41,352 nucleotides of DNA from Oscillospiraceae bacterium (GCA_902790325.1 CADARP010000014.1:44389-85740), one strand, 5' to 3'. Shown: positions 7,812 through 18,175, counted from the first letter of the stretch. Notes: a model not told the origin generated them from the sequence alone. Translations and numbers: made by a program.

Positions 7812-8417
7812 TCAATACGCACGCAGAAACGCCGCGAGCGCATCCTGAAACGCCGCCACATCCCGGAACTGCGGCAGATACGGCGCGAGCTCTCCCGTGC
7901 GGGAACGCACGGACGAAACGCCGTGACGCGCGAGCTTGTCCGCGTCGGGCGTGAGCGCTCTGTCCATGGCGGCTGCGTCGCGGCGGAACAGGAGCGTCCC
8001 GTGCGCGAGCGTGCGTCCGCCGTCGTGACGCATGGCGCAGCCGGATATTTTTCTGCCCCCGAGCAGGATGTCGTTGCGGCCGGAAAACGCCGCGGGCAGT
8101 CCCAGAGCAAGCAGAAAATCAAGCAGCGGCCGCATACAGTCCCGCAGCGGCTGCGGCATTGCCTGCGAACAGACGAACGATACGTTCACGTTGTCCGCGT
8201 CCTGGTAGACCGCGCCGCCGCCCGTACTGCGCACCAGCACGGGCAGGTTCTCCCGCGCCCACGCGGACACTTCGTTTTCTTCGCGCTGATTGCGGCCGAG
8301 GATCACGCACGGCGCGCTGCGCCACAGCAGCGCGCACGTCTGCTGCGAGCGGAAAAAGCGCTGCTCCGTCAGAAGATGCGTCCGCGCGTCGAAACCGGGC
8401 AGTATATGTACCGTCAA
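7812..8417 (-). CDS. Lipoate-protein ligase A, catalytic domain only
   Basis: About 201 residues, against roughly 330 for full LplA. The BPL/LplA catalytic motifs are present: ILGRNQREENEV, VRSTGGGAVYQD (lipoyl binding), NVNVSF, and GGRKISGCAMRH with the lysine that in LplA contacts the lipoyl-adenylate, then TLAHGTLLF. The C-terminal accessory domain is missing, so it may work as a short ligase with a separate partner or as an octanoyl/lipoyl transferase; the cysteine after KISG is notable but not proof. Translation probably begins at a TTG that overlaps the stop of the lipoprotein gene (TTGA), with only a weak ribosome site. Its target, such as GcvH or a 2-oxoacid dehydrogenase E2, is not in the window. 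Confidence 0.8.
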   Translation of the reverse strand: MTVHILPGFDARTHLLTEQRFFRSQQTCALLWRSAPCVILGRNQREENEVSAWARENLPVLVRSTGGGAVYQDADNVNVSFVCSQAMPQPLRDCMRPLLDFLLALGLPAAFSGRNDILLGGRKISGCAMRHDGGRTLAHGTLLFRRDAAAMDRALTPDADKLARHGVSSVRSRTGELAPYLPQFRDVAAFQDALAAFLRAY

Positions 8418-9406
8418 AACGCATCGCTGACCGCGTCGTATACGCCGCCCAGCGCGGAAGAATTCTTGCGCACCTTGTAGCCCGACGTGACCTTGGCAAG
8501 GTCGCTTTCAAACTTTGCGGCGCACATTTCCAGAAGGCACGCAAGCCGGTGCGCCTGCAGATTCTCGTCGCTCTTCGCGGACTGCTTGACGACCAAAAAG
8601 ATATAGTCCTCCGTCTCGATCACGATCGGGGTACCCTCGTCCATCTGCGACACTTTTGTGAAAAACTCGGCCGGATAGTTGTTCGTCTTGCGGTTGATCG
8701 TGACGGTCTGCGCTTCGGCGGAGGGAATGTTTGCGTCGCCCGCGTTGTCCCCGGCGACCGTCTCGATGGCCGCGCCGGCACGGATCTGCTCGCTCATCTT
8801 GCGGAACCGGTTTTCGATCGCGGTGATCTCCTCGACAGGCAGACGCGTCGACGTGCCGTCCGCGCCCGTCTGCGTCAGATAGCCGTTGATCGAGCGGAAG
8901 GTGACGTAATTGACGCCGTAGTACGCATTCAGCTCGATGTCGGACACGGCGGCTTCTCCGCCCGGTCCGTACTTGTGCGCGATCAGCATCTCGCGCTTGG
9001 CCTCGGCAGTCTCGTACTGCGTGAGCGTCTGCTTGCGGATGCCGACAGACTCATAGTATTTTTTGTAAAAGCTCCACTTGACCAGAACATTGTCCGCGAT
9101 GCGCGTCTTGTACTGCGGCGTCAGACGCAGTCCGGCGCTGCGGAACGCCGTGTTGACCGCAACGTACTGCGCGCACAGCTCGACCGCCTTTTTCTCCGCC
9201 GCGTCGCGCTTCGTGTCCAGCAGTCCGTACTTCTCCGGCGTGCGGAAGATCTGCGTCAGGTACATCGCGTACAGATCCGCGCCGATCCCGGCGTCGGACA
9301 CGGTGATCACCGCTTCCTGCGCGCCGGACTGCCACGGCATCGTGCAGCCGCACAGCATCGCCAGCGCCAGCAGCAGCGCCGGAATTCCGATCCATCTGAT
9401 TCGCAT
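8414..9406 (-). CDS. Foldase-like lipoprotein (SurA/PrsA type)
   Basis: 330 residues with a lipoprotein signal peptide: a hydrophobic stretch ALLLALAML followed by the lipobox CGC around residues 19-21, so the mature protein should be anchored outside the membrane. After that come an N-terminal helical region (VSDAGIGADLYAMYLTQIF) and a long helical mid-part like SurA/PrsA N-terminal domains, then a region around VKQSAKSDENLQAHRL that may be a degenerate peptidyl-prolyl isomerase domain. It starts four bases after the mfd stop, a neighbour pair known from Clostridia. ATG at 9406 is chosen because the preceding in-frame codons overlap mfd. A role in folding exported proteins is inferred, not shown. 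Confidence 0.7.
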   Translation of the reverse strand: MRIRWIGIPALLLALAMLCGCTMPWQSGAQEAVITVSDAGIGADLYAMYLTQIFRTPEKYGLLDTKRDAAEKKAVELCAQYVAVNTAFRSAGLRLTPQYKTRIADNVLVKWSFYKKYYESVGIRKQTLTQYETAEAKREMLIAHKYGPGGEAAVSDIELNAYYGVNYVTFRSINGYLTQTGADGTSTRLPVEEITAIENRFRKMSEQIRAGAAIETVAGDNAGDANIPSAEAQTVTINRKTNNYPAEFFTKVSQMDEGTPIVIETEDYIFLVVKQSAKSDENLQAHRLACLLEMCAAKFESDLAKVTSGYKVRKNSSALGGVYDAVSDAF

Positions 9407-9410
9407 GTGA

Positions 9411-12400
9411 TCACGCCTTTCCGTCCAACAGATCGAACGCCCGTCCGAGAAGCGAGAGCCGATCCTCTTTTTGTCCCACGCGGATTGCGATGTGGGGCTT
9501 GACCGCCGCGCTGACCATGACGCGTCCGCGCATCTGCGATGCGAGATACCGCACCTTGTCCATATCGAGACGGTCGATATATAACAGCATTTTGCCGCCT
9601 GTTTCCTTGATCTCGTAAACGCCGTGACGCAGCGCCGTCCCGCGCAGCAGAGAGACCGTGACCAGTCCCTGCACGCACGCGGGCGGATCGCCGAACCGGT
9701 CGAACAGTTCGTCCAGCACATCCTCCGCGTCCTCGCGCGTGCGGATGTCCGCGATCCGACGGTACATGTACAGCTTCTGCGGGACGCTCTCGATGTAGTC
9801 CGGCGGGATGTGCGCGTCGATCGGCAGGTCGATCGTGCACGCCTGCTCGGGCGCGGCTTTTTCCTCGCCTTTTTCCTCGCTGACCGCTTCGGCCAGCAGT
9901 TTGAGATACATATCGTAGCCGACGGCCTCCATGTGGCCGTGCTGCTGCGCGCCCAGAATGTTGCCGGCGCCACGCAGCTCCAGGTCGCGCATGGCGATCT
10001 TGAAGCCGGAGCCGAACTCGGTGAATTCACGGATCGCTTCAAGTCGCTGCGTCGCGATCTCCGTCAGCTCCTTGCCGCGCGAAAACGTCAGATACGCCGC
10101 GGCGCGGCGGGACGAGCGCCCCACGCGTCCGCGGATCTGGTGCAGCTGCGCCAGTCCCATGCGGTCGGCATTCTCGATGATGAGCGTGTTGACGTTGGGC
10201 ACGTCCACGCCTGTTTCGATGATCGTCGTGCAGACCAGCACGTCGATCTCGCCCTCCAGAAGGCCGCGCCAGACCTCGCTCAGCTCGTCCTCGCTCATCT
10301 TGCCGTGCGCAATGCCGATGTGCGCGTCCGGCAGCATCTGACGCAGAAGTCCGGCTGTTTTTTCGATCGTTTCGACGCGGTTGTGCAGATAGTACACCTG
10401 TCCGCCGCGGCGCAGCTCCGTCAGGATCGCCTGCACCAGCACTTCCATGTTCTGCTCGATCACGTACGTCTGCACGGGGTAGCGGTCACGCGGCGCTTCC
10501 TCGAGCACCGACATATCGCGGATGCCCGACATCGCCATGTTGAGCGTGCGCGGGATGGGCGTCGCCGTCAGCGTCAGCACGTCGACGGCGGGGAACATCT
10601 CCTTGAGCTTCTCCTTCTGCTGCACGCCGAAACGCTGTTCCTCGTCCACGATGATGAGACCGAGATCGCGGAACTGCACGTCCTTGGAGATCAGGCGGTG
10701 CGTGCCGACGAGAATGTCCACGCCGCCGCGCTGGGTCATGACGAGCGTGTCGCGGATCTCCTTGGCGGTGCAGAAACGCGAAAGCATCCGCGATTCGACC
10801 GGAAATCCCTCGAACCGCTTCTGGATCGTCTGGTAATGCTGCAGCGCGAGGATCGTCGTCGGAACCAGCAGCGCACACTGCTTGCCGTCCGCAACGCACT
10901 TGAACGCCGCGCGCAGCGCGACCTCCGTCTTGCCGAATCCCACGTCGCCGCACAGCAGCCGGTCCATGGGATAGGATTTTTCCATGTCGGTCTTGATCTC
11001 GTCGATGCACCGAAGCTGGTCGGCCGTCTCCTCAAACTCGAAGCGGCGCTCGAAATCGTTCTGCATGTCGGTGTCCGGCGAGAACGCGTGGCCGGGCGTC
11101 GCCTGCCGCTTGCTGTACAGCGCGATCAGCTCCTGCGCGATGTCCTTGACCGCGGCGCGCACGCGCGTGCGCGTCTTCTGCCACTCCTTGCCGCCGAGCT
11201 TGTTGAGCTTGACGGGCGCGTCGGACGCGCTGCCGATGTATTTGGAAACCTGATCGAGCTGCGTCACGGGCACATACAGGATATCGCCCTTGTCGTAGAG
11301 GATCTTGATATAGTCCTTGACCGCGCCGCCCGCCTCGAGCTTGGTGATACCCTCGAACACGCCGATACCGTGCGCATTGTGCACGATGTAATCGCCGCGG
11401 TGCATCTCCTCGAGACTGTTGAACGCGTTTTTGTTTTTGACCTGCGCGCGCCGTTTCTTGGACGCGCTGATATACCGGCTGCCGTAGGTGATGAGCGTGA
11501 ACCGCTCCTGCGGATACTCGAAGCCGGTCGAAACGCTGCCGGGCAGCACGGTGATCTGTCCGTACGGAAACTCCGCCGGACGCACCGGAAAGTAGGTACA
11601 GCGGTAGCCGTCCGCCTCCAGGTCGAGCGACAGCGACTTCGCCGCCTTGGGCGTGCCGCCGAAGATGACGGTCGTCCAGTTGACGCGACGGTACAGCGGA
11701 TCGACGTCGTCCAGCAGCACGGAATAGCTGCCGTTCCACGCCGTCTGCTGGCGGGCGTTCATCGTCACGAGGTTCTTGACCGGCGTGTCGAACGTCCCGC
11801 GCGGCAGGTTGTCGAGATAAACCGCGCCGAAAATCTCATACTGCAGCACCAGCTCGTCGAGCGAAAGCGTATAGCGGTCGAGCCCCGGACACAGCACGCC
11901 CTCCTCGAACAGCGCCTTGACCTGCTCGTAAAACAGATCGAGCGCAGCGGATGCATGCTCGCGCACGGAAAAGCTCTCGCTGACGAACAGCATGGGATTC
12001 TCCGCGTAATCGAACAGTGTCGCGCCCTCGCGGTAGAAAAGCGGCAGATACCGATCCAGCGACGACAGACGCAGTCCGGACTCGACGCGTTCGACGTCGG
12101 CATGGATGCTCGCGCGTGCTTTGACCGCGCCCTTGCCGCGGATGCCGGCGGCGAACTCCGTCAGACGCGCGCACAACTGCCGCGCATCGTCGCACAGCAC
12201 CTCGTTTGCGGGCGTGACGGTGATCTCGTCGAGCGCACGCGTGCGTCTCTGGCTCTCAGTCTCGAACAGCGCGATGCTGTCGACGGCGTCGCCGAAAAAC
12301 TCGCAGCGGCACGGGTATTCGCTGCCCGTCGGGAAAAAGTCCACAATGCCGCCGCGCACGGAAAACTGTCCCGCGCCGTCCACCTGCTGCGCGGGCGTAT

Positions 12401-12878
12401 ACCCCGCCAGCAGCAGCGCGTCGCGCAGCTTTTCGAGCCCCGTCTCCTCGTCCATGTGCACGGTGAAGCACCGGCGCTCGAACTCGTCCGGCGGCATCGT
12501 AAGCTGCAGCACGGCCTCCGCCGAGCAGACGACCGCGTCGTACGCGCCGGTACGCATCCGGTCGAGCACGCGCAGGCGCAGATGCTCGTATTCGCGCGAA
12601 TGGCTCTCCGTGCTGCGCAGCGCGAAGTCGCGCGCCGGATAGTGATACGCGCGCAGACCGAACGCCGTCAGATCCTCCACCATGCGCGTTGCCTGCGCCT
12701 CGTCGGGCACAATGAGGATCGCTTTGCGCCGGAGCGTCTGCGTCAAAGACGCGACCAGGTGCGCCTTATGGATATGCGAAACGCCCAGCACGCCCATAGG
12801 CAGCCGGGTGCTTCGGATGCCGGATACGATGGATTTGTACTCCGGCGATTGAGCAAATACGTTTGAAAAGCAGGACAT
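9411..12878 (-). CDS. mfd: Transcription-repair coupling factor Mfd
   Basis: 1155 residues, the usual size. The N-terminal UvrB-like region includes LQLTMPPDEF and GQFSVRGGIVDFFPTGSEYPCRCEFFGD; the RNA polymerase interaction/CarD-like domain contains GDYIVHNAHGIGVFEGI; the RecG-like motor has Walker A CGDVGFGKTEVALRA (about residue 640), DEEQRFGVQQKE, TATPIPRTLNM and GRVGRSSRRAAAYL. The C-terminal TRCF domain ends near DRLSLLGRAFDLL. Mfd removes RNA polymerase stalled at DNA lesions and recruits UvrA. GAGGG precedes the ATG. It is 22 bases downstream of the HAD gene and runs straight into the foldase lipoprotein. Confidence 0.98.
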   Translation of the reverse strand: MSCFSNVFAQSPEYKSIVSGIRSTRLPMGVLGVSHIHKAHLVASLTQTLRRKAILIVPDEAQATRMVEDLTAFGLRAYHYPARDFALRSTESHSREYEHLRLRVLDRMRTGAYDAVVCSAEAVLQLTMPPDEFERRCFTVHMDEETGLEKLRDALLLAGYTPAQQVDGAGQFSVRGGIVDFFPTGSEYPCRCEFFGDAVDSIALFETESQRRTRALDEITVTPANEVLCDDARQLCARLTEFAAGIRGKGAVKARASIHADVERVESGLRLSSLDRYLPLFYREGATLFDYAENPMLFVSESFSVREHASAALDLFYEQVKALFEEGVLCPGLDRYTLSLDELVLQYEIFGAVYLDNLPRGTFDTPVKNLVTMNARQQTAWNGSYSVLLDDVDPLYRRVNWTTVIFGGTPKAAKSLSLDLEADGYRCTYFPVRPAEFPYGQITVLPGSVSTGFEYPQERFTLITYGSRYISASKKRRAQVKNKNAFNSLEEMHRGDYIVHNAHGIGVFEGITKLEAGGAVKDYIKILYDKGDILYVPVTQLDQVSKYIGSASDAPVKLNKLGGKEWQKTRTRVRAAVKDIAQELIALYSKRQATPGHAFSPDTDMQNDFERRFEFEETADQLRCIDEIKTDMEKSYPMDRLLCGDVGFGKTEVALRAAFKCVADGKQCALLVPTTILALQHYQTIQKRFEGFPVESRMLSRFCTAKEIRDTLVMTQRGGVDILVGTHRLISKDVQFRDLGLIIVDEEQRFGVQQKEKLKEMFPAVDVLTLTATPIPRTLNMAMSGIRDMSVLEEAPRDRYPVQTYVIEQNMEVLVQAILTELRRGGQVYYLHNRVETIEKTAGLLRQMLPDAHIGIAHGKMSEDELSEVWRGLLEGEIDVLVCTTIIETGVDVPNVNTLIIENADRMGLAQLHQIRGRVGRSSRRAAAYLTFSRGKELTEIATQRLEAIREFTEFGSGFKIAMRDLELRGAGNILGAQQHGHMEAVGYDMYLKLLAEAVSEEKGEEKAAPEQACTIDLPIDAHIPPDYIESVPQKLYMYRRIADIRTREDAEDVLDELFDRFGDPPACVQGLVTVSLLRGTALRHGVYEIKETGGKMLLYIDRLDMDKVRYLASQMRGRVMVSAAVKPHIAIRVGQKEDRLSLLGRAFDLLDGKA

Positions 12879-12900
12879 AAACCCTCAGTCAATACGCGCG

Positions 12901-13512
12901 TCAGATGCGCACGCCGCATGCGCGCATGGCGGCCTTCAGTTTCCCGACGTCCTTGTCCGCGAAACAGTGGCCGATCATGCCGGTCTTTCTTGCGCCCTCG
13001 ATGTTGCGCATCATATCGTCGATAAAAAAACATTCCTGCGGCAGCAGATCAAACCGCGCATACAGCGCCTCGTACAGCCGCGCGTCGGGCTTCGTCACGC
13101 CGTAATCGCACGACGCGAGAATCCCGTCCATCAGTTTCAGCGCGGGGATCGCGTCGAAATAGTCGTAGATCTCGTCCGACGTGTTCGAGCAGAGATACGT
13201 CCTGTATCCCGCGTCCCGGACCTCGCGCACGAAATCCTCCATGTACGGCAGCGGCGGCATTTCGACGTCCCACCAGCGCCGCAGCATGTCGCGCAGCGGC
13301 GCGTGCATGCGCGCGGGCAGATGCCGGCACGCTTGCTCGGCAATGTCCGGAAAGCGCATCGTGCCGAGATCGATGTTGTTCCAAAGGCCGCTCTCGAACA
13401 GGACCTGCTGCGCAAGAACCGCATCCTCCTCGGAAAACGCCTTGCGCAGCGTTTTGTGCGGATCGAAGTCGATCAGCACGCCGCCCATATCAAAAATAAT
13501 ATTTTTAATCAT
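12901..13512 (-). CDS. HAD-superfamily hydrolase
   Basis: 203 residues, subfamily IA layout. Motif I is [11 protein letters not shown]: the nucleophile Asp8 is present but the usual second Asp at +2 is a Gly, as in the FDxGGVL/YihX-like branch, so a phosphatase with a different acid/base arrangement is expected. A helical cap follows (about 16-90), then motif [13 protein letters not shown], motif III lysine in [13 protein letters not shown], and motif [19 protein letters not shown]. The substrate is unknown; sugar phosphates are plausible from the branch. It overlaps the end of secA by eight bases and leads into mfd. Confidence 0.85.
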   Translation of the reverse strand: MIKNIIFDMGGVLIDFDPHKTLRKAFSEEDAVLAQQVLFESGLWNNIDLGTMRFPDIAEQACRHLPARMHAPLRDMLRRWWDVEMPPLPYMEDFVREVRDAGYRTYLCSNTSDEIYDYFDAIPALKLMDGILASCDYGVTKPDARLYEALYARFDLLPQECFFIDDMMRNIEGARKTGMIGHCFADKDVGKLKAAMRACGVRI

Positions 13513-16246
13513 TGTTTTTTCTGACGTCTCCGCAGCAGTTCTTGTATTTCTTGCCGCTGCCGCACGGGCACGGATCGTTGGGGCCGATCTTCTTGCCCTT
13601 GCGGACGGTGCGTCCCTTTTCGCTGCCGTCGGAGGAACCGCCGCTGGTCGTCACTTCCTTGGCGACCTGCTCGCGTTTGGTCTCCTCCTCGGTGCGCACG
13701 CGCACGGTCAGCATCATCTTGACCGTGTTCTCGCGGATGGACGTGTTCATCTCCTCAAACATGTCGGAGCCGACCTCGCGGTATTCCACGACCGGATCGT
13801 GCTGGCCGTATGCCCGCAGGCCGATGCCGCGGCGCAGCTCGTCCATGGCGTCGATGTGATCCATCCAGAGCGTGTCGACGTTGCGCAGCAGCACCATGCG
13901 CTCGAGGTCGCGCATCAGCGGCGCGCCGAGCTGCTCCTCGCGCTTCTCGTATTCCTCGTGGCCGCGGTCATGCAGCAGCTCCCACGCCTCGTCGCGGTCG
14001 ATCTCGCCGCGGAAATCGTCGTTCGTCACGAGCCAGCCGAGGAATTTCTCGCGCAGGCCGTCCACGTTCCAGTCGCCCTTCGGCAGCGCCTTGGGCAGAT
14101 AGAAGTCGATCGAATCGGTCACGCAGTCGTCGAGCATCTTCAGGATCAGCGGTTTCAGCTCCACGCCGTCGAGCACCTGATCTCTCTGCTTGTAGATCAG
14201 CTCTCTCTGGCGGTTCATCACGTCGTCGTACTGCAGGACGTTCTTGCGGATGCCGAAGTTGCGGCCTTCCACGTTCTTCTGCGCGCGCTCGATGGAATTG
14301 GTGACCATCTTCGCCTCGATCGGCATATCCTCCGGCGTCTTGAGCGCGTCCATCACGCCCGCGAGCCGCTCGCCGCCGAAGATGCGCATCAGATCGTCCT
14401 CCATGGACAGGTAGAAGCGCGATTCGCCCGGGTCGCCCTGACGGCCGGAACGGCCGCGAAGCTGGTTGTCGATACGGCGGGACTCGTGCCGCTCGGTGCC
14501 GATGATGAACAGGCCGCCCGCCTTGCGCACCGCCTCGGCCTCGTCGGCGATGCCTTCCTTGTATTTCTTCTCCAGCGCGGAGAACTCAGCCCGCGCCTTG
14601 AGGATGTCCTCGTTGTCCGTCTCGGCGAAACCGGTCGCCTCGACGATCAGCTCCTCGGGATACTGCATGCGGCGCATCTCCGCCTTTGCCAGATACTCCG
14701 GGTTGCCGCCGAGCATGATGTCCGTACCGCGTCCGGCCATGTTGGTGGCGATCGTGACGGCGCCGTACTTACCGGCCTGCGCGACGATCTCCGCTTCCTT
14801 GTCGTGGAACTTGGCGTTGAGGACTTCGTGCTTGATGCCGCGGCGGCGCAGCAGGCCGCTCAGATGCTCGGACTTCTCGATGGAGATCGTGCCGACCAGC
14901 ACGGGCTGTCCCTTTTCATGACACTCGACGACCTGGTCGATCACGGCGTCGAACTTGGCTTTTTCGGTCTTGTAGACCACGTCGGGATGATCGACGCGGA
15001 TCATCGGGCGGTTGGTCGGGATCTCGATGACGTCCAACTCATAGATCTGCTGGAACTCGTCGCTCTCGGTCATGGCCGTACCGGTCATGCCGGACAGCTT
15101 TGTATACAGCCGGAAGTAGTTCTGGAACGTGATGGTCGCAAGCGTCTTCGACTCGTGCTCGACCTTGACACCCTCCTTTGCCTCGATCGCCTGGTGCAGA
15201 CCCTCGTTGTAGCGGCGGCCGAGCATGATGCGTCCCGTGAATTCGTCCACGATCAGCACCTCGCCGTCCTTGACGACGTAGTCCACGTCGCGGCGCATGA
15301 CGCCGATCGCCTTGATCGCCTGGTTAATGTGGTGCTGGATCGTCATGTTCTCGGCGTCCATCAGGTTCTCCAGATTGAAGAACTGCTCCGCCTTCGCAAC
15401 GCCCGATTTCGTCAGCGTCGCGGTGCGCGCCTTTTCGTCCACCACGTAATCGCCCACGTTCTCGATGTCCTCGGCGCTCTCCTTGGAGTCGATCTCCTTG
15501 ACCACGGTCTTGGTCAGCGAGCGCGCGAACGTGTTTGCCAAACGGTACAGCTCCGTCGACGCGTCGCCGCGTCCGGAAATGATCAGCGGGGTACGCGCTT
15601 CGTCGATGAGGATGGAGTCCACCTCGTCCACGATGCCGAAGTTGTGGCCGCGCTGCACCTTCTGCTCCTTGTAGGGCACCATGTTGTCACGCAGATAGTC
15701 GAAGCCCATCTCGTTGTTGGTGCCGTAGGTGATGTCCGCCGCATATGCTTCTTTTCGCGCGGCGTTGTCCAGATCGTGCACGATCAGACCGACCGTCAGA
15801 CCCATGAAGCGGTAAACCTTGCCCATCCACTCCGAGTCGCGGCGCGCCAGGTAATCGTTGACCGTGACGATGTGCACGCCGTCGCCGGTCAGGGCGTTCA
15901 GGTAGGCGGGCAGCGTTGCGACGAGCGTCTTGCCTTCACCGGTGCGCATCTCGGCGATGCGTCCCTGGTGCAGGATGATGCCGCCGATGATCTGCACGGG
16001 GAAGTGCTTCATGTTCAGCACGCGCCACGACGCCTCGCGGCACGCGGCAAACGCCTCGGGCAGAATGTCGTCGAGCGTTTCGCCGTTTGCCAGACGCGCC
16101 TTGAATTCCGGCGTTTTGGCCTGCAGCTCGGCGTCCGAAAGACGGCTGTATGCTTCCTCAAGCGCAAGCACTTTTTCCTGGATCGGCCGCACGCGCTTGA
16201 CTTCCTTGGCGGAATAATCGCCGAAGATTTTTTTCAAAAGACCCAT
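13505..16246 (-). CDS. secA: Preprotein translocase ATPase SecA
   Basis: 913 residues, a full-length SecA. Walker A is MRTGEGKT (residues 100-107), Walker B region [20 protein letters not shown], then the two-helix finger and helical scaffold, motif [25 protein letters not shown] and [17 protein letters not shown]. The C terminus carries the zinc-binding SEC-C tail with [13 protein letters not shown], which in other species binds SecB or ribosomes. SecA pushes exported proteins through SecYEG; SecE is encoded elsewhere in this window. The gene leads a run of HAD, mfd, foldase, lipoate ligase and the glycan genes with small gaps. A clear promoter in the 92-base divergent gap was not resolved. 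Confidence 0.98.
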   Translation of the reverse strand: MGLLKKIFGDYSAKEVKRVRPIQEKVLALEEAYSRLSDAELQAKTPEFKARLANGETLDDILPEAFAACREASWRVLNMKHFPVQIIGGIILHQGRIAEMRTGEGKTLVATLPAYLNALTGDGVHIVTVNDYLARRDSEWMGKVYRFMGLTVGLIVHDLDNAARKEAYAADITYGTNNEMGFDYLRDNMVPYKEQKVQRGHNFGIVDEVDSILIDEARTPLIISGRGDASTELYRLANTFARSLTKTVVKEIDSKESAEDIENVGDYVVDEKARTATLTKSGVAKAEQFFNLENLMDAENMTIQHHINQAIKAIGVMRRDVDYVVKDGEVLIVDEFTGRIMLGRRYNEGLHQAIEAKEGVKVEHESKTLATITFQNYFRLYTKLSGMTGTAMTESDEFQQIYELDVIEIPTNRPMIRVDHPDVVYKTEKAKFDAVIDQVVECHEKGQPVLVGTISIEKSEHLSGLLRRRGIKHEVLNAKFHDKEAEIVAQAGKYGAVTIATNMAGRGTDIMLGGNPEYLAKAEMRRMQYPEELIVEATGFAETDNEDILKARAEFSALEKKYKEGIADEAEAVRKAGGLFIIGTERHESRRIDNQLRGRSGRQGDPGESRFYLSMEDDLMRIFGGERLAGVMDALKTPEDMPIEAKMVTNSIERAQKNVEGRNFGIRKNVLQYDDVMNRQRELIYKQRDQVLDGVELKPLILKMLDDCVTDSIDFYLPKALPKGDWNVDGLREKFLGWLVTNDDFRGEIDRDEAWELLHDRGHEEYEKREEQLGAPLMRDLERMVLLRNVDTLWMDHIDAMDELRRGIGLRAYGQHDPVVEYREVGSDMFEEMNTSIRENTVKMMLTVRVRTEEETKREQVAKEVTTSGGSSDGSEKGRTVRKGKKIGPNDPCPCGSGKKYKNCCGDVRKNND

Positions 16247-16338
16247 TGTGACACCTCAAAAGTTTTCGTTTTCCCTTGTATTTCACGCGGGAGTATGATA
16301 AAGTGAAGACAGTCAAAACCGGAAAGGACGGACGGATT

Positions 16339-16836
16339 ATGCCGAAACGAAACGATTATATCTCCTGGGACGAGTACTTCATGGGCGTGGCGATGCTCTC
16401 CGCCTACCGCAGCAAGGACCCCAATACCCGCGTGGGCGCCTGCATCGTCAGCGACACGAACCGGATCATGTCCGTCGGCTACAACGGCTTTCCCGCCGGA
16501 TGCAGCGACGACGATTTCCCGTGGGAACGCGAGGGCGAGACGTTCGATACGAAGTACCCTTATGTCTGCCACGCGGAGCTGAACGCGATCCTCAACAACG
16601 CGGGCGGAGACCTGCGCGGCTGCCGCATCTATGTCGCGCTGTTCCCGTGCAACGAATGCGCCAAGGCGATCATCCAGTGCGGGATCCGGGAGGTCGTTTA
16701 TCTGTCCGACAAATACGCCGACACGCCGTCCACCCGCGCCTCAAAGCGGATGTTCGACGCGGCCGGCGTGCGCTACAAACAGCTCGTCATGCACACGCCG
16801 TCCATTACGATCGATTTCGACTGTGATAAAGTCTGA
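16339..16836 (+). CDS. comEB: Deoxycytidylate (dCMP) deaminase
   Basis: 165 residues from the ATG at 16339, preceded by AAAGGACGGACGG; the in-frame ATG 63 bases upstream adds a non-homologous tail. The zinc-dependent deaminase motifs are CHAELNAIL (His and catalytic Glu) and PCNECAKAIIQCG, plus the dCMP-specific SVGYNGFPAGCSDDDFPW that helps bind nucleotide. It converts dCMP to dUMP and feeds dTMP synthesis. In Bacillus the same family member is ComEB within the competence operon, but no other com gene is here, so the symbol only marks homology. Convergent with the next gene, three bases apart. Confidence 0.93.
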   Translation: MPKRNDYISWDEYFMGVAMLSAYRSKDPNTRVGACIVSDTNRIMSVGYNGFPAGCSDDDFPWEREGETFDTKYPYVCHAELNAILNNAGGDLRGCRIYVALFPCNECAKAIIQCGIREVVYLSDKYADTPSTRASKRMFDAAGVRYKQLVMHTPSITIDFDCDKV

Positions 16837-16839
16837 CCC

Positions 16840-18123
16840 TTAAAACGCCCAGAGCAGCGTCTCGTAGCCGCTTTCGCTCTCGGCAACGGTCGCAAAGCTG
16901 CCCGCCGACAGCCAGGTGATCTGGCTGCACGAATTGGCAAACAGGCTCTTGTCGTACGTATACTTGCACGCATTGGTCGTCAGATCCAGCAGCGCGGCGC
17001 CCTGTTCCTCGCCGTCGAACAGCAGCACAAACTTTGCGCCGTCGGGTGAAACGCCGAAATATGCCGGGCTGCCGACCGCCGCGTCGACCACCGTACCGAT
17101 ACTCTTGCTCTCTCCCGTCGCAAGGCGGGTCAGCGTGAGAGTATTTTTTTCGAGCATATAGCCGTCCGCGAACAGATAGTCGTCCACGCTGCCCGCGTAG
17201 GAGCCGAGCTTTGTCTCCGTGCCGTCCTTCGCAAGGCTGTACGCGTCGACGCCGGCGTCGGTCTGCTTGACGTAGAACAGCGTGCCGTCCTCGTTGAACA
17301 GTGCGTTTTCATACAGACCGGATGCGATCCATTTCGGCTTCGTGTTGGACGTGTCGGCGTTGTAGATGATGTCCGCCGTCGTGCTGTCGAGCTGATAATT
17401 GCGGCCGGACAGATACCATTTCTCCGCGCCGAGCCCGAGCAGCGCGCCGTTCATCTGCGCCCAGTCGGTGCGCAGACGCGCGTCGATGTCCACGGTGCGT
17501 CCGTTGTCGCTCGTCAGACGGTTCGTCTTGCCGTTCGACAGGTTGAGCGAAAACACTTCGGAGTAGATCTTGTCCGCCTTCGCGAAGTCCGCCTTGTCAA
17601 AATCGGCCAGCAGCATCGCGTCGCCCGAACCGTAGCCCGCCGGCATGTTCACGGCGTGCAGGAACGCGTAGTCGTACAGCCGCACGTCCGGATACTGCGA
17701 GTTGCGGAACAGCCCGTATCCCGCGAGCGTGTCGCCGCGCTGCAGATAGTACAGCTTGGCAGGCAGCTGCTGGTGCGAGCAGGTCACGGTCACGTCCAGT
17801 TCCTTGACGTCCGTGACGGCGGTGAATGCGCCGTCGGCATAGTCGTAGAATTCAAACTGTCCGAGCGGATTCGCGGACACGAATACGCCCTCGATCTCCG
17901 TCGGCATGAGCGGATACTCCGCCGCAACGCGCCGGGTGATCAGACCGTCTGCCGACGCCGGCTTCGTCACCATCTCCATGCGCGTGGTCTCCGGCTCCGC
18001 CGTGGGGCGCTCCGGATTGAAGCCGCCGCTGTAAAAGAACAGACCGACGGCAGCAGCAGCCAGAACCGACATCGACGCCGCGATTATGTACGGCATTTTA
18101 TTCTTTTTCCTTTTCTTAGCCAT
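16840..18123 (-). CDS. Membrane-anchored extracytoplasmic protein of unknown function
   Basis: About 427 residues. A basic N terminus (MAKKRKKNKM) leads into one membrane helix (about residues 11-32), so the rest is predicted to lie outside the cell. After a Pro/Glu-rich linker there is a repetitive, Gly/Asp/Tyr-rich beta-type region with motifs like GSVDDYLFADGYMLEK and WLSAGSFATVAESESG, which suggests a beta-propeller-like solute or protein binding domain, although no family is recognised. Start choice is uncertain: another ATG at 18150 has GGAGGA immediately against it, too close for a normal ribosome site, whereas 18123 fits the usual lysine-rich start. Gene is alone, convergent with the dCMP deaminase. 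Confidence 0.7.
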   Translation of the reverse strand: MAKKRKKNKMPYIIAASMSVLAAAAVGLFFYSGGFNPERPTAEPETTRMEMVTKPASADGLITRRVAAEYPLMPTEIEGVFVSANPLGQFEFYDYADGAFTAVTDVKELDVTVTCSHQQLPAKLYYLQRGDTLAGYGLFRNSQYPDVRLYDYAFLHAVNMPAGYGSGDAMLLADFDKADFAKADKIYSEVFSLNLSNGKTNRLTSDNGRTVDIDARLRTDWAQMNGALLGLGAEKWYLSGRNYQLDSTTADIIYNADTSNTKPKWIASGLYENALFNEDGTLFYVKQTDAGVDAYSLAKDGTETKLGSYAGSVDDYLFADGYMLEKNTLTLTRLATGESKSIGTVVDAAVGSPAYFGVSPDGAKFVLLFDGEEQGAALLDLTTNACKYTYDKSLFANSCSQITWLSAGSFATVAESESGYETLLWAF

Positions 18124-18175
18124 ATCCCCGAAAGTTCCGCGAGGGAACATTCCTCCTTTTTATCATATTTCGTAT

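Noticed and set aside
8414-10042. A 542-residue version of the foldase lipoprotein
   Set aside because: The extra 212 N-terminal codons overlap mfd out of frame. A proper lipoprotein signal begins at 9406.
9624-12866. Open frame of about 1080 codons on the plus strand opposite mfd
   Set aside because: It is a by-product of GC-rich third codon positions in mfd, where TTA, CTA and TCA are rare. Its protein has no recognisable domain, while mfd is unmistakable.
13181-16306. Open frame of about 1040 codons opposite secA and the HAD gene
   Set aside because: Same antisense shadow effect; the His/Val/Leu-rich composition is typical of antisense to GC-rich coding DNA.
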